Part shown: one piece after another, positions 9,190 to 18,800 of the stretch
Layout: every line of letters starts with the position of its first letter
Position numbering within the stretch: the stretch's first letter is position 1
DNA from: Clostridia bacterium
GTDB lineage: Bacteria > Bacillota > Clostridia > Oscillospirales > Acutalibacteraceae
Assembly (NCBI GenBank): GCA_017410325.1
Contig: JAFQRA010000011.1
Coordinates: 1 to 64,000 of the forward strand
Direction: 5' to 3'
Length of the DNA: 64,000 nucleotides
Made by a program: the position numbers and the translations under genes
The notes under the pieces: model-generated
What the model was told of the DNA's origin: nothing
The model's input: the letters and a program-made list of their open reading frames with translations, nothing else
Databases searched by the model: none

Positions 9190-9447
9190 TTATAACTCTC
9201 TGGACTTGTCAAACAGCTCGCTTGCGCAGGCACGGCAGACCTTTTTGCCGTGATAATCAATCACGTCCTCCACGCCGTCGCAAAAAACGCAGGCAGGCGA
9301 ATACTTGCGCAGAATAATGCAGTCGTTCTGCGTAAAGATTTCAAGATAATCCCTGTTTTCCTTCAGGTCGAGCATAGTGCGCAGTTCCTTGGGCAGCACA
9401 ATTCTGCCCGCAGAGTCAATCTGCCTTGTTATTCCTGTCGATTTCAT
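9190..9447 (-). CDS. AbrB-family transcriptional regulator with C-terminal Cys pairs
   Basis: An 85-residue protein. Residues 1-45 (MKSTGITRQIDSAGRIVLPKEL...) are a standard SpoVT/AbrB swapped-hairpin DNA-binding domain, as in Firmicute transition-state regulators. The C-terminal half carries CVFC and CRAC, a likely zinc or metal site, in place of the usual AbrB C-terminal domain. AGGAGGG six bases before the ATG at 9447 decides the start. Target genes are unknown. Confidence 0.87.
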   Translation of the reverse strand: MKSTGITRQIDSAGRIVLPKELRTMLDLKENRDYLEIFTQNDCIILRKYSPACVFCDGVEDVIDYHGKKVCRACASELFDKSREL

Positions 9448-9511
9448 CCGAATCCCTCCTGACAGCAAACATTTTACCATAAAATGTCAAAACCGTCAAT
9501 CGGGGAGCATA

Positions 9512-10114
9512 TTACTTTAAAACCTGTGCAAAATATTCGGCAAGCTGCTTTATATCCTTGCCCGTTGTGTTAATGCAAAGGTCGTAGTTGAGCTCGTCGT
9601 CCCAACGCTTACCCGTGTAAAACTGGTAATACTTCGCTCTGTTTCTGTCTATTTCGTTAATTTTTTGCTTATATTCTCTGTCGCTTAAGGCTTCGCCCTG
9701 CTTTGCCCGTGATTTACAGCGCTCAATGCGGGACTGCATATCGGCATAAAGACGGATTCGCAGAGGGCTGTAGCCTTCAAGAATACGGTCTGCACAGCGG
9801 CCGACAATAACACAGTCCGATTTTTCGGCAAGCTCTTTAAGGAGATTAGCCTGCTCAATAAAAATTGTGTTGTGCTGTATCCACATAGCATCCGGCACGG
9901 GTGAAATCGTATGGCCGACCGTAATTGGGAAAAGGGGCGCAGGACGCTGTTCGTTGAGGGCGTTTATATATCCTTCCGCAAGATTGGTGCGCTTTGCAAG
10001 CTCGGTAATTATTTCTCTGTCGTAATAGGCTATTTCCAGTTTGTCGGCAAGCCGACGGGCAAATTCTCTGCCGCCGCTGCCGAATTCACGGCTTATTGTT
10101 ATAACCTTCTTCAT
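9512..10114 (-). CDS. Cytidylate kinase-like family protein
   Basis: A 200-residue P-loop protein of the cytidylate kinase-like family (Cytidylate_kin2 type). Its N-terminus ITISREFGSGGREFARRLADKL contains the variant P-loop GSGGREFA, and IVGRCADRIL plus RIRLYADMQSRIERC form the lid/core region. Substrate is unproven; the housekeeping cmk is normally a different, longer-conserved protein. TAAGGAGG precedes the ATG. It is the first gene of the minus-strand group with AbrB-like and S4 genes. Confidence 0.82.
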   Translation of the reverse strand: MKKVITISREFGSGGREFARRLADKLEIAYYDREIITELAKRTNLAEGYINALNEQRPAPLFPITVGHTISPVPDAMWIQHNTIFIEQANLLKELAEKSDCVIVGRCADRILEGYSPLRIRLYADMQSRIERCKSRAKQGEALSDREYKQKINEIDRNRAKYYQFYTGKRWDDELNYDLCINTTGKDIKQLAEYFAQVLK

Positions 10115-10138
10115 AGCAAAACCTCCTTACACTTTCAT

Positions 10139-10167
10139 TATATATTTAAGTATAGGCAGCTTGTCAA
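10139..10167 (-). promoter_or_regulatory. Putative promoter of the cytidylate kinase-like gene
   Basis: On the minus strand, TTGACA (10162-10167), 17 bases, TATATA (10139-10144); a TATAAT lies two bases further on. The divergent allose operon promoter was not identified with confidence in the rest of this 140-base gap. Confidence 0.5.
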
Positions 10168-10258
10168 GAAAAATTTGCATTAATTTTTGTGATAAAAGCA
10201 AAAGTTTCGGCACATAATACGGATAAATCAGAGTTGCTTGAAAGGTTGCGGTGACTTT

Positions 10259-11788
10259 TTGAAAAACAGAGTTGAAATGAAAAACGTTGTCAAAAAATTC
10301 CCCGGCGTAACTGCGCTCGACGGAATTTCGTTTGATATACGCGCCGGAGAGGTACACGTGCTTCTGGGCGAAAACGGCGCAGGAAAATCCACGCTGATGA
10401 AAATTTTAAGCGGTGTGCACAAGCCCACTTCGGGTGAAATAATTATTAACGGCAAGGCTTTTTCCCACCTGACTCCGTATGATTCCTACAAAAACGGAAT
10501 CAGCGTAATTTACCAGGAGCTGAGCGTTATAAACGAGCTTTCAATAGGCGAAAACCTTTTTATAGGGCGGCTGCCGATGAAGAAGCTCGGCTTTTTTGAA
10601 ACGGTTGACCATTCCGAAATAAACAAAAGGGCACGGGAAATACTCAAAACCGTCGGCCTTAACCGCGACCCGAAAACAGCTGTTGAGGAATTGAGCATAT
10701 CCGAAAAACAGCAGGTGGAAATCGCCAAAGCAATTGCCGCCGACAGCAAGGTAATAATTATGGATGAGCCCACGGCTTCGCTTACAAGCAGTGAGGTGGA
10801 AAGCCTGTTCAAAATTATCCGTCAGCTCAAAAAAGACGGCAAGGGCATTGTTTTTATTTCGCATAAGCTGGGCGAAATTATGGAAATCGGCGACAGGGTT
10901 ACCGTGCTCAAGGACGGCGGCTACGTCGGCACAAAAAACATTTCCGACATAACGCAGGACGACCTCGTTACAATGATGGTCGGTAGGCAGATAAGCAAGA
11001 ATTATCAGCACGAAAACTTTGATTTTGAAAATGAGCCGGTAATTTTCGAGGTAGTAAATCTGTCACGCAAGGATAATAAGGTAAGAGACGTTTCCTTTAA
11101 GCTTCACAAGGGCGAGATACTCGGCTTTTCGGGGCTTGTCGGCTCGGGAAGAAGCGAAATGATGAACGCAATTTTCGGCGCAGAGCCGAAATCATCGGGA
11201 CGGATTTTCATCGACGGCGAGGAAATCAAAACCCCGTCACCCTACTCCGCAATCAAAAAGGGGCTTGCAATGGTAACCGAAAACCGCAGAGAAACGGGCT
11301 TTTTCCACAACTTTGACATTGCGAAAAACATTTCCATACTGCCGTTTGTGAAAACATCGGGTGCAGGCGGAATTTCGGGACTCGTAAGCAAAAAGGCCGA
11401 AGCTCAGTGGGCCGACGAGCAAAGGGAACGGCTGAATATAAAATGCTATTCCACCAAGCAGCTCGTGTCAGAGCTTTCGGGCGGAAATCAGCAGAAGGTA
11501 ATACTCGGCAAGTGGCTTGCCGCCGACTCAAAAATTATTATTTTCGATGAGCCGACCAAGGGTATTGACGTAGGATCAAAAAGCGAAATTTATTCCCTTA
11601 TGCGCCGCCTTGCGGATGAAGGCAAGGGTGTGCTCGTCGTGTCGTCGGAGCTGCCCGAGCTGCTCAGCGTCTGCGACACGATAGCCGTATTCCTCGAAGG
11701 AAAAATAGTAAAATTCTTCAGCCACCGTGAAGCAACGGAGGAAAATATAATTCACGCATCAACAGCACAGGAAAGCGAGGAAACTTAA
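10259..11788 (+). CDS. alsA: D-allose ABC transporter, ATP-binding protein (AlsA/RbsA type)
   Basis: A duplicated sugar-importer ATPase of the RbsA/MglA type on the inner membrane face. First half: Walker A GENGAGKST, signature LSISEKQQ, Walker B VIIMDEP. Second half: degenerate P-loop GLVGSGRSEM, signature LSGGNQQK, Walker B IIFDEP. The allose assignment rests on the operon (AlsE, AlsK and AlsB homologues follow). The start is uncertain: TTG 10259 (509 residues), TTG 10238 (516) and ATG 10298 are all in frame, and only a weak GGTGA-like site is seen near 10250. The permease gene begins five bases after the stop. Confidence 0.9.
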   Translation: MKNRVEMKNVVKKFPGVTALDGISFDIRAGEVHVLLGENGAGKSTLMKILSGVHKPTSGEIIINGKAFSHLTPYDSYKNGISVIYQELSVINELSIGENLFIGRLPMKKLGFFETVDHSEINKRAREILKTVGLNRDPKTAVEELSISEKQQVEIAKAIAADSKVIIMDEPTASLTSSEVESLFKIIRQLKKDGKGIVFISHKLGEIMEIGDRVTVLKDGGYVGTKNISDITQDDLVTMMVGRQISKNYQHENFDFENEPVIFEVVNLSRKDNKVRDVSFKLHKGEILGFSGLVGSGRSEMMNAIFGAEPKSSGRIFIDGEEIKTPSPYSAIKKGLAMVTENRRETGFFHNFDIAKNISILPFVKTSGAGGISGLVSKKAEAQWADEQRERLNIKCYSTKQLVSELSGGNQQKVILGKWLAADSKIIIFDEPTKGIDVGSKSEIYSLMRRLADEGKGVLVVSSELPELLSVCDTIAVFLEGKIVKFFSHREATEENIIHASTAQESEET

Positions 11789-11793
11789 CTGAT

Positions 11794-12756
11794 ATGCCGA
11801 CAAAAATGAAAGAAAGGGAGCTTACCTTTTCACAGGCGTGGCAACGCTACGGAACACTCGGAATACTGGTTTTACTGCTGGTTATTCTGGCGATACTCAG
11901 ACCTTCATTCTTCTTCAAAACAAGCACGATAACGCAGATTCTTTCGCAGAGCTCCGTCAATATTCTCATAGCTCTCGGCGAATTTTTTGCAATACTCATA
12001 GCCGGCATTGACCTGTCCGTTGGCAGCGTTGTGGCGCTTTCGGGTATGTTTATGGCAAAGCTGATGGTGTCGGGCACTTCGCCGATTGCCGCCGTACTAC
12101 TCGGAGTTTTTATGGGTGCTTTGCTCGGTTTCATCAACGGCATACTCGTAAATTCAACGGGTCTGCACCCGTTCATAATAACGCTCGGCACGCAGGCAAT
12201 TTTCCGTGGAGTTACGCTCATAATTTCGGATTCAAGTGCTGTTTTCGGCTTCCCTGCGAGCTTTTCACGGTTTATGGCGCAGCGTATATTCTACGTGCCC
12301 GTGGCGGCAATCATAGCAATTGCCGCGGCGCTTATACTGGCGTTTCTGACCCGCCAGACGAAGCTGGGCCGTAACATTTACGCCCTTGGCGGCAACAGGG
12401 AAAGCGCCTGGTATTCGGGCATCAACATCAAGCTTCACACGCTGATTGTGTTTGTGATTTCGGGCATCTGCGCAGGCATTGCAGGCGTTGTGCTGCTTGG
12501 CCGTGTCGGCTCGGCAGAGCCCGCGGCGGCAACCGGCTTTGAAACCTACGCGATTGCGGCGGCAATAATCGGCGGCACCAGCTTTTTCGGCGGCAAGGGC
12601 AAAATTTTCGGCGTTGTTATGGGCGGCCTTATCATCGGCGTTATAAACTTCGGAATGAATCTTCTTTCCGTATCAAGCACACTTCAGCAGGTTGTAATGG
12701 GCGCGCTGATTATAGGCTCGGTAACACTTGACCGCTTTGTTGCGGGCAGAAAATAG
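11794..12756 (+). CDS. alsC: D-allose ABC transporter, permease (AlsC/RbsC type)
   Basis: A 320-residue polytopic permease of the BPD_transp_2 (RbsC/AlsC) family with about nine or ten hydrophobic segments. The family signature ILIAGIDLSVGSVVALSGM is at about residues 68-86, and ALGGNRESAWYSGIN is in the later cytoplasmic loop. It pairs with the ATPase upstream and the lipoprotein AlsB downstream. A second in-frame ATG at 11806 is possible, but GAGGAAA upstream favours 11794. Confidence 0.92.
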   Translation: MPTKMKERELTFSQAWQRYGTLGILVLLLVILAILRPSFFFKTSTITQILSQSSVNILIALGEFFAILIAGIDLSVGSVVALSGMFMAKLMVSGTSPIAAVLLGVFMGALLGFINGILVNSTGLHPFIITLGTQAIFRGVTLIISDSSAVFGFPASFSRFMAQRIFYVPVAAIIAIAAALILAFLTRQTKLGRNIYALGGNRESAWYSGINIKLHTLIVFVISGICAGIAGVVLLGRVGSAEPAAATGFETYAIAAAIIGGTSFFGGKGKIFGVVMGGLIIGVINFGMNLLSVSSTLQQVVMGALIIGSVTLDRFVAGRK

Positions 12757-12768
12757 GAGGAAAAACAG

Positions 12769-13443
12769 ATGAAACCTATGTTCAGTCCTTCGCTTATGTG
12801 CATGGACTTTCTTGACATTAAAAATCAGGCGGAAATTCTCAACAGCCGCTGTGACTTTTATCACATTGACATTATGGACGGCCACTTTGTGCCGAACATT
12901 ACTCTCTCGCCCTGCTTTGTTGAAGCGTTCAAAAGGGTGGCGGACAAACCGCTTGACTGTCACCTGATGGTAACGAATCCGCAGGATTATATTCAGCCGC
13001 TCAAGAATGCTGGTGCCGATATAATCTGCTTTCACGCTGAGGCTGTCAGCAACTATGCCTTCAGAATTATAAAAGCAATAAAGGACACGGGCTGTCAGGT
13101 TGGTGCGGTTTTCAGCCCCGCAACGCCGCTGGAGAGTGCCCGTTATTACCTGCACCTGCTTGACAAAATTACGATAATGACCGTTGACCCGGGCTTTGCC
13201 GGACAGCCGTTTATTGCAGGTATGCTGAGTAAAATCGAACAGGCGAAAAGGCTGAAGGAGGAAAGCGGCTACAGGTATATTATTGAGGTTGACGGCTCGT
13301 GCAATGAGCGAACCTTCGGCAAGCTTTACAAGGCAGGAACAGAGTGCTTTGTCGTTGGCACTTCGGGTCTGTTTTCGCTTGACAGCGACCTGAAAAAAGC
13401 GTGGAACAAAATGGAAGAAAATTTTAATAAATGCACGGGCTGA
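12769..13443 (+). CDS. alsE: D-allulose-6-phosphate 3-epimerase
   Basis: A 224-residue TIM-barrel enzyme of the ribulose-phosphate 3-epimerase family that converts allulose-6-phosphate to fructose-6-phosphate. Close resemblance to E. coli AlsE is visible at FSPSLMCMDFL, YHIDIMDGHFVPN, KPLDCHLMVTNPQDYI, MTVDPGFAGQPFI and EVDGSCN, rather than to housekeeping Rpe. Metal and acid/base residues sit in HIDIMDGH and in the EVDG strand. TAGGAGG precedes the ATG. The gene set places it at the last step of allose catabolism. Confidence 0.92.
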   Translation: MKPMFSPSLMCMDFLDIKNQAEILNSRCDFYHIDIMDGHFVPNITLSPCFVEAFKRVADKPLDCHLMVTNPQDYIQPLKNAGADIICFHAEAVSNYAFRIIKAIKDTGCQVGAVFSPATPLESARYYLHLLDKITIMTVDPGFAGQPFIAGMLSKIEQAKRLKEESGYRYIIEVDGSCNERTFGKLYKAGTECFVVGTSGLFSLDSDLKKAWNKMEENFNKCTG

Positions 13444-13455
13444 GGAGGGATTGAT

Positions 13456-14373
13456 TTGACTTCTCGCTACACCCTCGGTGCAGACATAGGCGGCACAAAC
13501 TTTCGGCTCGGAATAGTATCGTCTGAAGGCGAAATAATTTCGTTTGAAAGAAAAGCGAGCTGTGTCCTTCACGAAAACGCATCCGAAAGCCTTGCCGGAG
13601 AAATAAAGGAACACATAACCCGAAACGGCTATGCAGAGCGGATTTTGGCTGTTGCGGTCGGCCTTCCGTCGCTGATTGACAAGAGCAGAAGCACCGTGCT
13701 TTCAACCCCCAACTTAAAAGGCTTTGATAATCTTCCGCTAAAAAAAGAGCTTGAAAAAAATCTCGGTATTCCCGTTTTTATTGAAAGAGATGTCAATTTT
13801 CTTCTGCAAAACGATATGGAAAAGCTGGGAATAAAAAGCGAAGAAAACGTGCTCGGTTTTTATGTGGGAACAGGCTTCGGAAACTCAGTTTTTCTCGGCG
13901 GAAAATTTTACACGGGCAGTAACGGCGCGGCAGGCGAATTGGGCCATATTCCCATACTCGGAAACGACCTTAAGTGTACCTGCGGAAACACGGGCTGCAT
14001 CGAAACGGTGTGCTCGGGAAAGGCGCTTGAGGCCCTTGCAGAAAAGCACTTTCCGCACACGGATATCAAACAGGTGTTTAAAGCACACGGCAATGAGCCA
14101 ATACTCAAAGCATTCGTTCACAACCTTGCCGTGCCGATTGCAACCGAAATCAATATTCTTGACCCCGATGTGTGCATAATCGGCGGCGGTGTTATTGATA
14201 TGGAATGCTTCCCCAAGGAAATACTTTTTGATGCGGTACATTTTTACGCACGCAAGCCGTATCCCGAAAAAAGCCTTCGCCTGCTGTTTACACGCCACGA
14301 CCAGAAAAGCGGCGTTTTCGGCAGCGGAATATTCGCACAAAAACAAATTATGAAACGAGGTAAAACCAAATGA
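13456..14373 (+). CDS. alsK: D-allose kinase (ROK family)
   Basis: A 305-residue ROK-family sugar kinase, with TTG start at 13456 behind AGGAGGG. The phosphate-binding motif GADIGGTNFRLG is at about residues 8-19. Further on are VSTPNLKGFD-like substrate residues, GELGHIP, and the ROK zinc motif CTCGNTGCIE (about 175-184). Order and resemblance to E. coli AlsK support D-allose as substrate, giving allose-6-phosphate. ROK proteins can also be repressors, but no helix-turn-helix domain precedes the kinase here. It overlaps alsB by four bases. Confidence 0.87.
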   Translation: MTSRYTLGADIGGTNFRLGIVSSEGEIISFERKASCVLHENASESLAGEIKEHITRNGYAERILAVAVGLPSLIDKSRSTVLSTPNLKGFDNLPLKKELEKNLGIPVFIERDVNFLLQNDMEKLGIKSEENVLGFYVGTGFGNSVFLGGKFYTGSNGAAGELGHIPILGNDLKCTCGNTGCIETVCSGKALEALAEKHFPHTDIKQVFKAHGNEPILKAFVHNLAVPIATEINILDPDVCIIGGGVIDMECFPKEILFDAVHFYARKPYPEKSLRLLFTRHDQKSGVFGSGIFAQKQIMKRGKTK

Positions 14374-15383
14374 AAATCAAAAAACTTACGGCTGTTGCCC
14401 TTTGCGTTGTCCTGCTTGCGGCTGTGCTTTCAGCCTGCGGCGGCAACGACGGCACCGACAAAACCAACCCCAACGCCGACGGCGTGTCCGAGGTCGGCTC
14501 GGGCAAGGCTGAATACGCAGTAATTCTCAAAACCCTTTCCAACGACTTCTGGGCAACGATGAAAAAGGGCATTGAGGACGAGGCAAAGAAGCTCGGCGTT
14601 ACCGTTGACATTTTCGCCGCACAGAATGAAGAGGACACGGCAGGTCAGCTCACCATCCTTGAAAACTGCCTTACCAAAGGCTACAAGTCAATCGGCGTTG
14701 CTCCCCTTTCGCCTACAAACCTCATCAACGGTATTGTTCAGGCAAACGAAAAGGGAATTTACGTGATGAACATTGACGAAAAGATTGACATTGATTCGCT
14801 GAAAAATGCAGGCGGCAGCGTTATCGCCTTTGCAACAACGGATAACGTTGCAGTCGGTGAAAAGGGCGCACAGTTTATTATAAATCAGCTCGGCGAAGGC
14901 GGCGGTGACGTTGCTATTATCGAAGGTAAGGCAGGCAACGCCTCGGGCGAAAGCAGGAAGCAGGGCGCAACGCAGGCGTTTGACAAGGCTGACGATATTG
15001 ACCTTGTTGCCTCACAGCCCGCTGACTGGGACAGACAGAAGGCTCTCGACGTTGCAACGGGATATATTCAGATGTACCCTGAGCTTGAGGCAATTTACTG
15101 CTGCAACGACACTATGGCTCTCGGCGCGCTTCAGGCGGTAATCAACGCAGATAAGCTGGGCAAAATCATCGTTGTCGGCACGGACGGCTCCGCAGAGGCA
15201 CTTGAATCAATCCGTGCGGGTCAGCTTTCCGCAACAGTGGCGCAGGACCCTGCCGAAATCGGCGCAACCTCTCTGCGCCGGATGGTTGAGGCAGTTAAAA
15301 ACAAGCCCGACATTGACCCGAACAAGACTCCGCAGACCATACCCGTTGATTCATACGTTGTCACCAAGGAAAACGTGAAATGA
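14370..15383 (+). CDS. alsB: D-allose-binding lipoprotein (AlsB)
   Basis: The substrate-binding lipoprotein of the allose importer, 337 residues. A lipobox LSAC (Cys23) follows a basic and hydrophobic signal, so it is tethered outside the membrane. The mature part resembles E. coli AlsB closely: AEYAVILKTLSNDFWATMKKG, DEKIDIDSLKNAGG, EGKAGNASGE, LVASQPADWDR and IYCCNDTMALG. The order (ATPase, permease, epimerase, kinase, binding protein, isomerase) differs from E. coli, where rpiB is separate and alsB comes first. Confidence 0.93.
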   Translation: MKIKKLTAVALCVVLLAAVLSACGGNDGTDKTNPNADGVSEVGSGKAEYAVILKTLSNDFWATMKKGIEDEAKKLGVTVDIFAAQNEEDTAGQLTILENCLTKGYKSIGVAPLSPTNLINGIVQANEKGIYVMNIDEKIDIDSLKNAGGSVIAFATTDNVAVGEKGAQFIINQLGEGGGDVAIIEGKAGNASGESRKQGATQAFDKADDIDLVASQPADWDRQKALDVATGYIQMYPELEAIYCCNDTMALGALQAVINADKLGKIIVVGTDGSAEALESIRAGQLSATVAQDPAEIGATSLRRMVEAVKNKPDIDPNKTPQTIPVDSYVVTKENVK

Positions 15384-15805
15384 AAATAGCAATCGGCAGC
15401 GACCACGTAGGGTACGCTATGAAAAACGAGCTTAAGGCCTACCTTGAGGGCAAGGGGCACACGGTAACCGACCTTGGCACACACAGCGAGGTAAGAACGG
15501 ATTATCCCGTTTACGGCAAGGCGGTTGCAAAGGCGGTAACGGGCAACGATGCTCAGCTCGGAATTGTTGTGTGCGGTACGGGTGTCGGCATTTCGATTGC
15601 CGCAAACAAGACCTGGGGCGTGCGTGCCGTCGTGTGCAGCGAGCCGTATTCGGCAATGCTGTCAAGACAGCACAACAACACTAACGTGCTTGCCATAGGT
15701 GCAAGAGTAGTCGGCATCGAGCTTGCAAAAATGATTGTCGATGCGTGGCTGAACGCGGAATTTGAAGGCGGCAGACACCTCCACAGGGTGAATATGCTAG
15801 AGTAA
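15380..15805 (+). CDS. rpiB: Allose-6-phosphate / ribose-5-phosphate isomerase B
   Basis: A 141-residue RpiB/LacAB isomerase. The active-site Cys lies in VCGTGVGISIAANK (about residues 63-76), with the His-containing SRQHNNTNVLAIGARVVG following. RpiB of E. coli isomerises allose-6-phosphate as well as ribose-5-phosphate, and its position as last gene of the als operon supports the allose role here. It overlaps alsB by ATGA and is followed by a strong terminator. Confidence 0.95.
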   Translation: MKIAIGSDHVGYAMKNELKAYLEGKGHTVTDLGTHSEVRTDYPVYGKAVAKAVTGNDAQLGIVVCGTGVGISIAANKTWGVRAVVCSEPYSAMLSRQHNNTNVLAIGARVVGIELAKMIVDAWLNAEFEGGRHLHRVNMLE

Positions 15806-15813
15806 AAATTAAA

Positions 15814-15854
15814 CTGTCCCGACAGAAATTCTCTTCCTGTCGGGACAGCCTTTT
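15814..15854. terminator. Terminator between the allose operon and the GH106-like gene
   Basis: A perfect 12-bp stem CTGTCCCGACAG (15814-15825) with 15837-15848, then CCTTTTAT. It lies between convergent genes and can serve both. Confidence 0.88.
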
Positions 15855-15859
15855 ATCTG

Positions 15860-18800
15860 TTATTCATATTTAACAAGCATAGGCGTTGCGGTAATACCGC
15901 TCTTGCGTACGTTGTATTCATAAGACCAGCGTGTGTGCTTGAGCCTCCACTTATCGGGGCCGTGCCAGAGTGCCGCTTCGTCGTACATATGAAGTGCGGC
16001 AAAGGTGTTGAAGCGGTTGCCGAAGGCGGTAATTTCAACCGTGTGCTCGCCCTCGTCAAGCTTGCCAAGCGGCGCACTGTAGGGAGCAAGGGCAACCGTG
16101 CCCGTCTTCTTACCGTCAACAAAAACCGTGCATACGGGCTGTGTGAAGTGCGGAATCATAACGCTCAGCTCCTCGCCGCTGCCCTGAATTTTCAGCTTAT
16201 AAGTAACGTTGCCGCCGTAGAAGGGCAGACCCTGACGTGTCCAGTCGCCGAATTCAAGCTCACGCACGGGCTCCGTAACCTTAAAGCTTCTGCCCTTGAG
16301 CTCTACGCCGAAATCGCCGAGCAGGTAGCACGCCTCAAGCGTTGAAACCTTACCGAAGGCACGGCTGAGAACAATAATGTTTTCGCCCTTTTCGAGTTTG
16401 CCGAGCTTAACGACGTCGATTGAATCGTCAACGTATTTTCCCGTGCTGACCATATCGACAGTCCTACCGTTGAAGGTAATTGCGCTCTTGTCAATATCCT
16501 CAAGAGCAAAGCTTACACAGTCAACCTCAACATCAGAATAAACGGTATATTTAAGGTCAACCGTTTCGGTTTCCTTTTCAACACCGAACAGCCACGGCTG
16601 AGCACCGCCCGCAATAGCGTTCTTCATTTTAAGCTCTGCCTTCAGACCGTCGCAGATGCGGAGAATTTCCTCGTTTTCTCTCCACTCTCCGCCGTTGAGA
16701 CGGTATTTGGGCATATCCAGCAGAACAACGTTGGGCTCTGCCAGCTCAACCTGAGCCTTATAGGGAAGCAGACCTACAACAGTTCTTTCCTTCTTCTTTT
16801 CGGGTGCAACACCGCTCTTGCCCTCAACGAGCTTTAGCAGAACGCTGTCCTGAGGATAAAGCTCGAAATCAATATACGTGTCGCCGTATTTATATTCTGC
16901 CGCAAGGGGCTTTACCGAGCCGTCCATTGTGTTCCAGAGTTCGGGTGCATACTCGCCCTTGATGCGCAGTGTGTAATCCTCGCTGTAGCAGATGTAATGG
17001 TCATCCGTGTGGTTTACGGGTGCGACAAACAGCCAGCGGCAGTCCCCGTCATCACGAAGCTGATACATATGGTTTCTCGTTCTCTCGCCCCTGTCGTCAC
17101 GCAGGTCAATTTCGCGGTCTGCCTCAAGCGCATTGAGAAGCTGACCCTTTAACCAGCCGACAGCCGTTGAGTCTGCGGCGAATTTCTTTGCTTCATCGCT
17201 TGCAACAGCATCAACGTAATCGGGCTGACTGCCTGCAAAAATAACCTTGCCGCCGTTTGCCCTGAAGCGCTCAAGGAATTTAAGCGTTGAAGAACGGATG
17301 GTGAGAAGATTGGGAACTATAATTGTATCGTACTGCATCTGACCCACTCTAGTGCCGTCTGCCTGTTGGGGAAGGTTGGCTTCGCAGATATAGTCAAAAT
17401 CAACAAGATTAAAGAGAAGCCAGTCCGCAAGCTGCATAAACTGCTCGTTCATCTCGTCACGGATTGCGGCGGTCTGCTCCTCGGGGCCGTAGCGCAGCCA
17501 ATAGCTTTCTATCGGGTGAATTACGCCCACACGCACTACGGGTCTGCCCCTTGTGATAGCGGCATTTACTCTTGCAAAGTGGTCTTCAATATAAGTGTAC
17601 TCCTTGTACCACGGAGACTGATGGCCGATACAGGCAGGGTAGTCACGCTTTGCCTCGCCCTTCATTGATACCCAGTAAAGATGCGGCACACGAACGCTTA
17701 CACCCAGCGCCGCCTGCCAGTCACCCTGAAGCTTGTGGCCTCTGAACGTGAAATCCCAGCCGGTTACGCCGTAAAGCTCGCTGAGCATACCCTCTCTGCC
17801 GTACTGGTGAACGGCGGACTGGCACTGCTTGGCGGTTGTAAATTCACGGCTGTCACACAGCATATCTATACCTGGCAGTCCGAAGCCTCTGTAAGAGCGC
17901 ATACAGTCGCCTACTGCGGCATTCTGTGCTTCAAGCGAAGACTCCTCCATCATATGACCCGTGAGCATAATGCCGTTTTTCTCACACCAGCCGCCGATAT
18001 TATCGGCAAACGCAACCGCAAAGCGCTCGGCAATGTGGTCGTGGTAATGATAGCGAGTGACGGAAACCTTGCCGTCGGGAAGCTCCCAGAAAAGCTCGGG
18101 CAGCTTGTCGAAAAGCTCCTCGCCGTACATCTGCCTGTATGTATCGGCAAAATCCGTAGTGTAGGGCAGGAAGGCGTCTCTGTCGCCCGTTGCCTTGCCG
18201 AACATCTTTTTGCGTGCAACCTGAGGCTCATCGGTGAAAATTGCGGGAACGGCCTCGCCGAAATCGCCGCCGATGCACTCCTTGTATCGCTCGTGGGTTA
18301 TATTGATAAACTCCGTCATAGCCTCGGGAGAAAGCGTGTCAACGTAGGTCTGCAGGTTGAACCAGTCGCTCTCGCCCTGGGTTTCACAGTAGGCGTACCA
18401 GCAATCCGCACACTCCTCGTCGTCTGCAAGGCGGCGGTAACTTTCAAGGCAGCCGTTTTTGTCGAGAGCTACGGTGTATCTTGCCAGCAGGCAGCCGTTT
18501 TCCTCGCGCACGGCGGCGGCAGAGCTGTCGTTTGAGCTGCCCGTACCCGCACCGTAGCCCCTGCGTGTAAAGAGAAGATATTTTTCTCTGTTTTCTTTCT
18601 TCTTTGTAACAAGTCCGCCAGCAAAGCCCGAGGGCCACTTATCCTCGTCGTAAAGCCAGGCAAGCATATTCTTATCCTTGGCGGTTTCAACACTGCCCTT
18701 AATCAGATCCATAAAGGCATCGGAAAGATATTCCGTGGACATACCCACACGCACGTGCATATGGAAGCCGCCGAAGCCCATCTCCTGCATACAGCCGATT

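Noticed and set aside
10115..10258. Riboswitch or cre site upstream of the allose operon
   Set aside because: No conserved riboswitch core and no convincing catabolite site; not even a clear promoter was found.
12673..13614. Minus-strand frame of 313 codons over alsC/alsE/alsK
   Set aside because: Shadow of three clearly identified genes.
17681..18535. Plus-strand frame of 284 codons inside the GH106-like gene
   Set aside because: Antisense shadow; no ribosome-binding site or family match.
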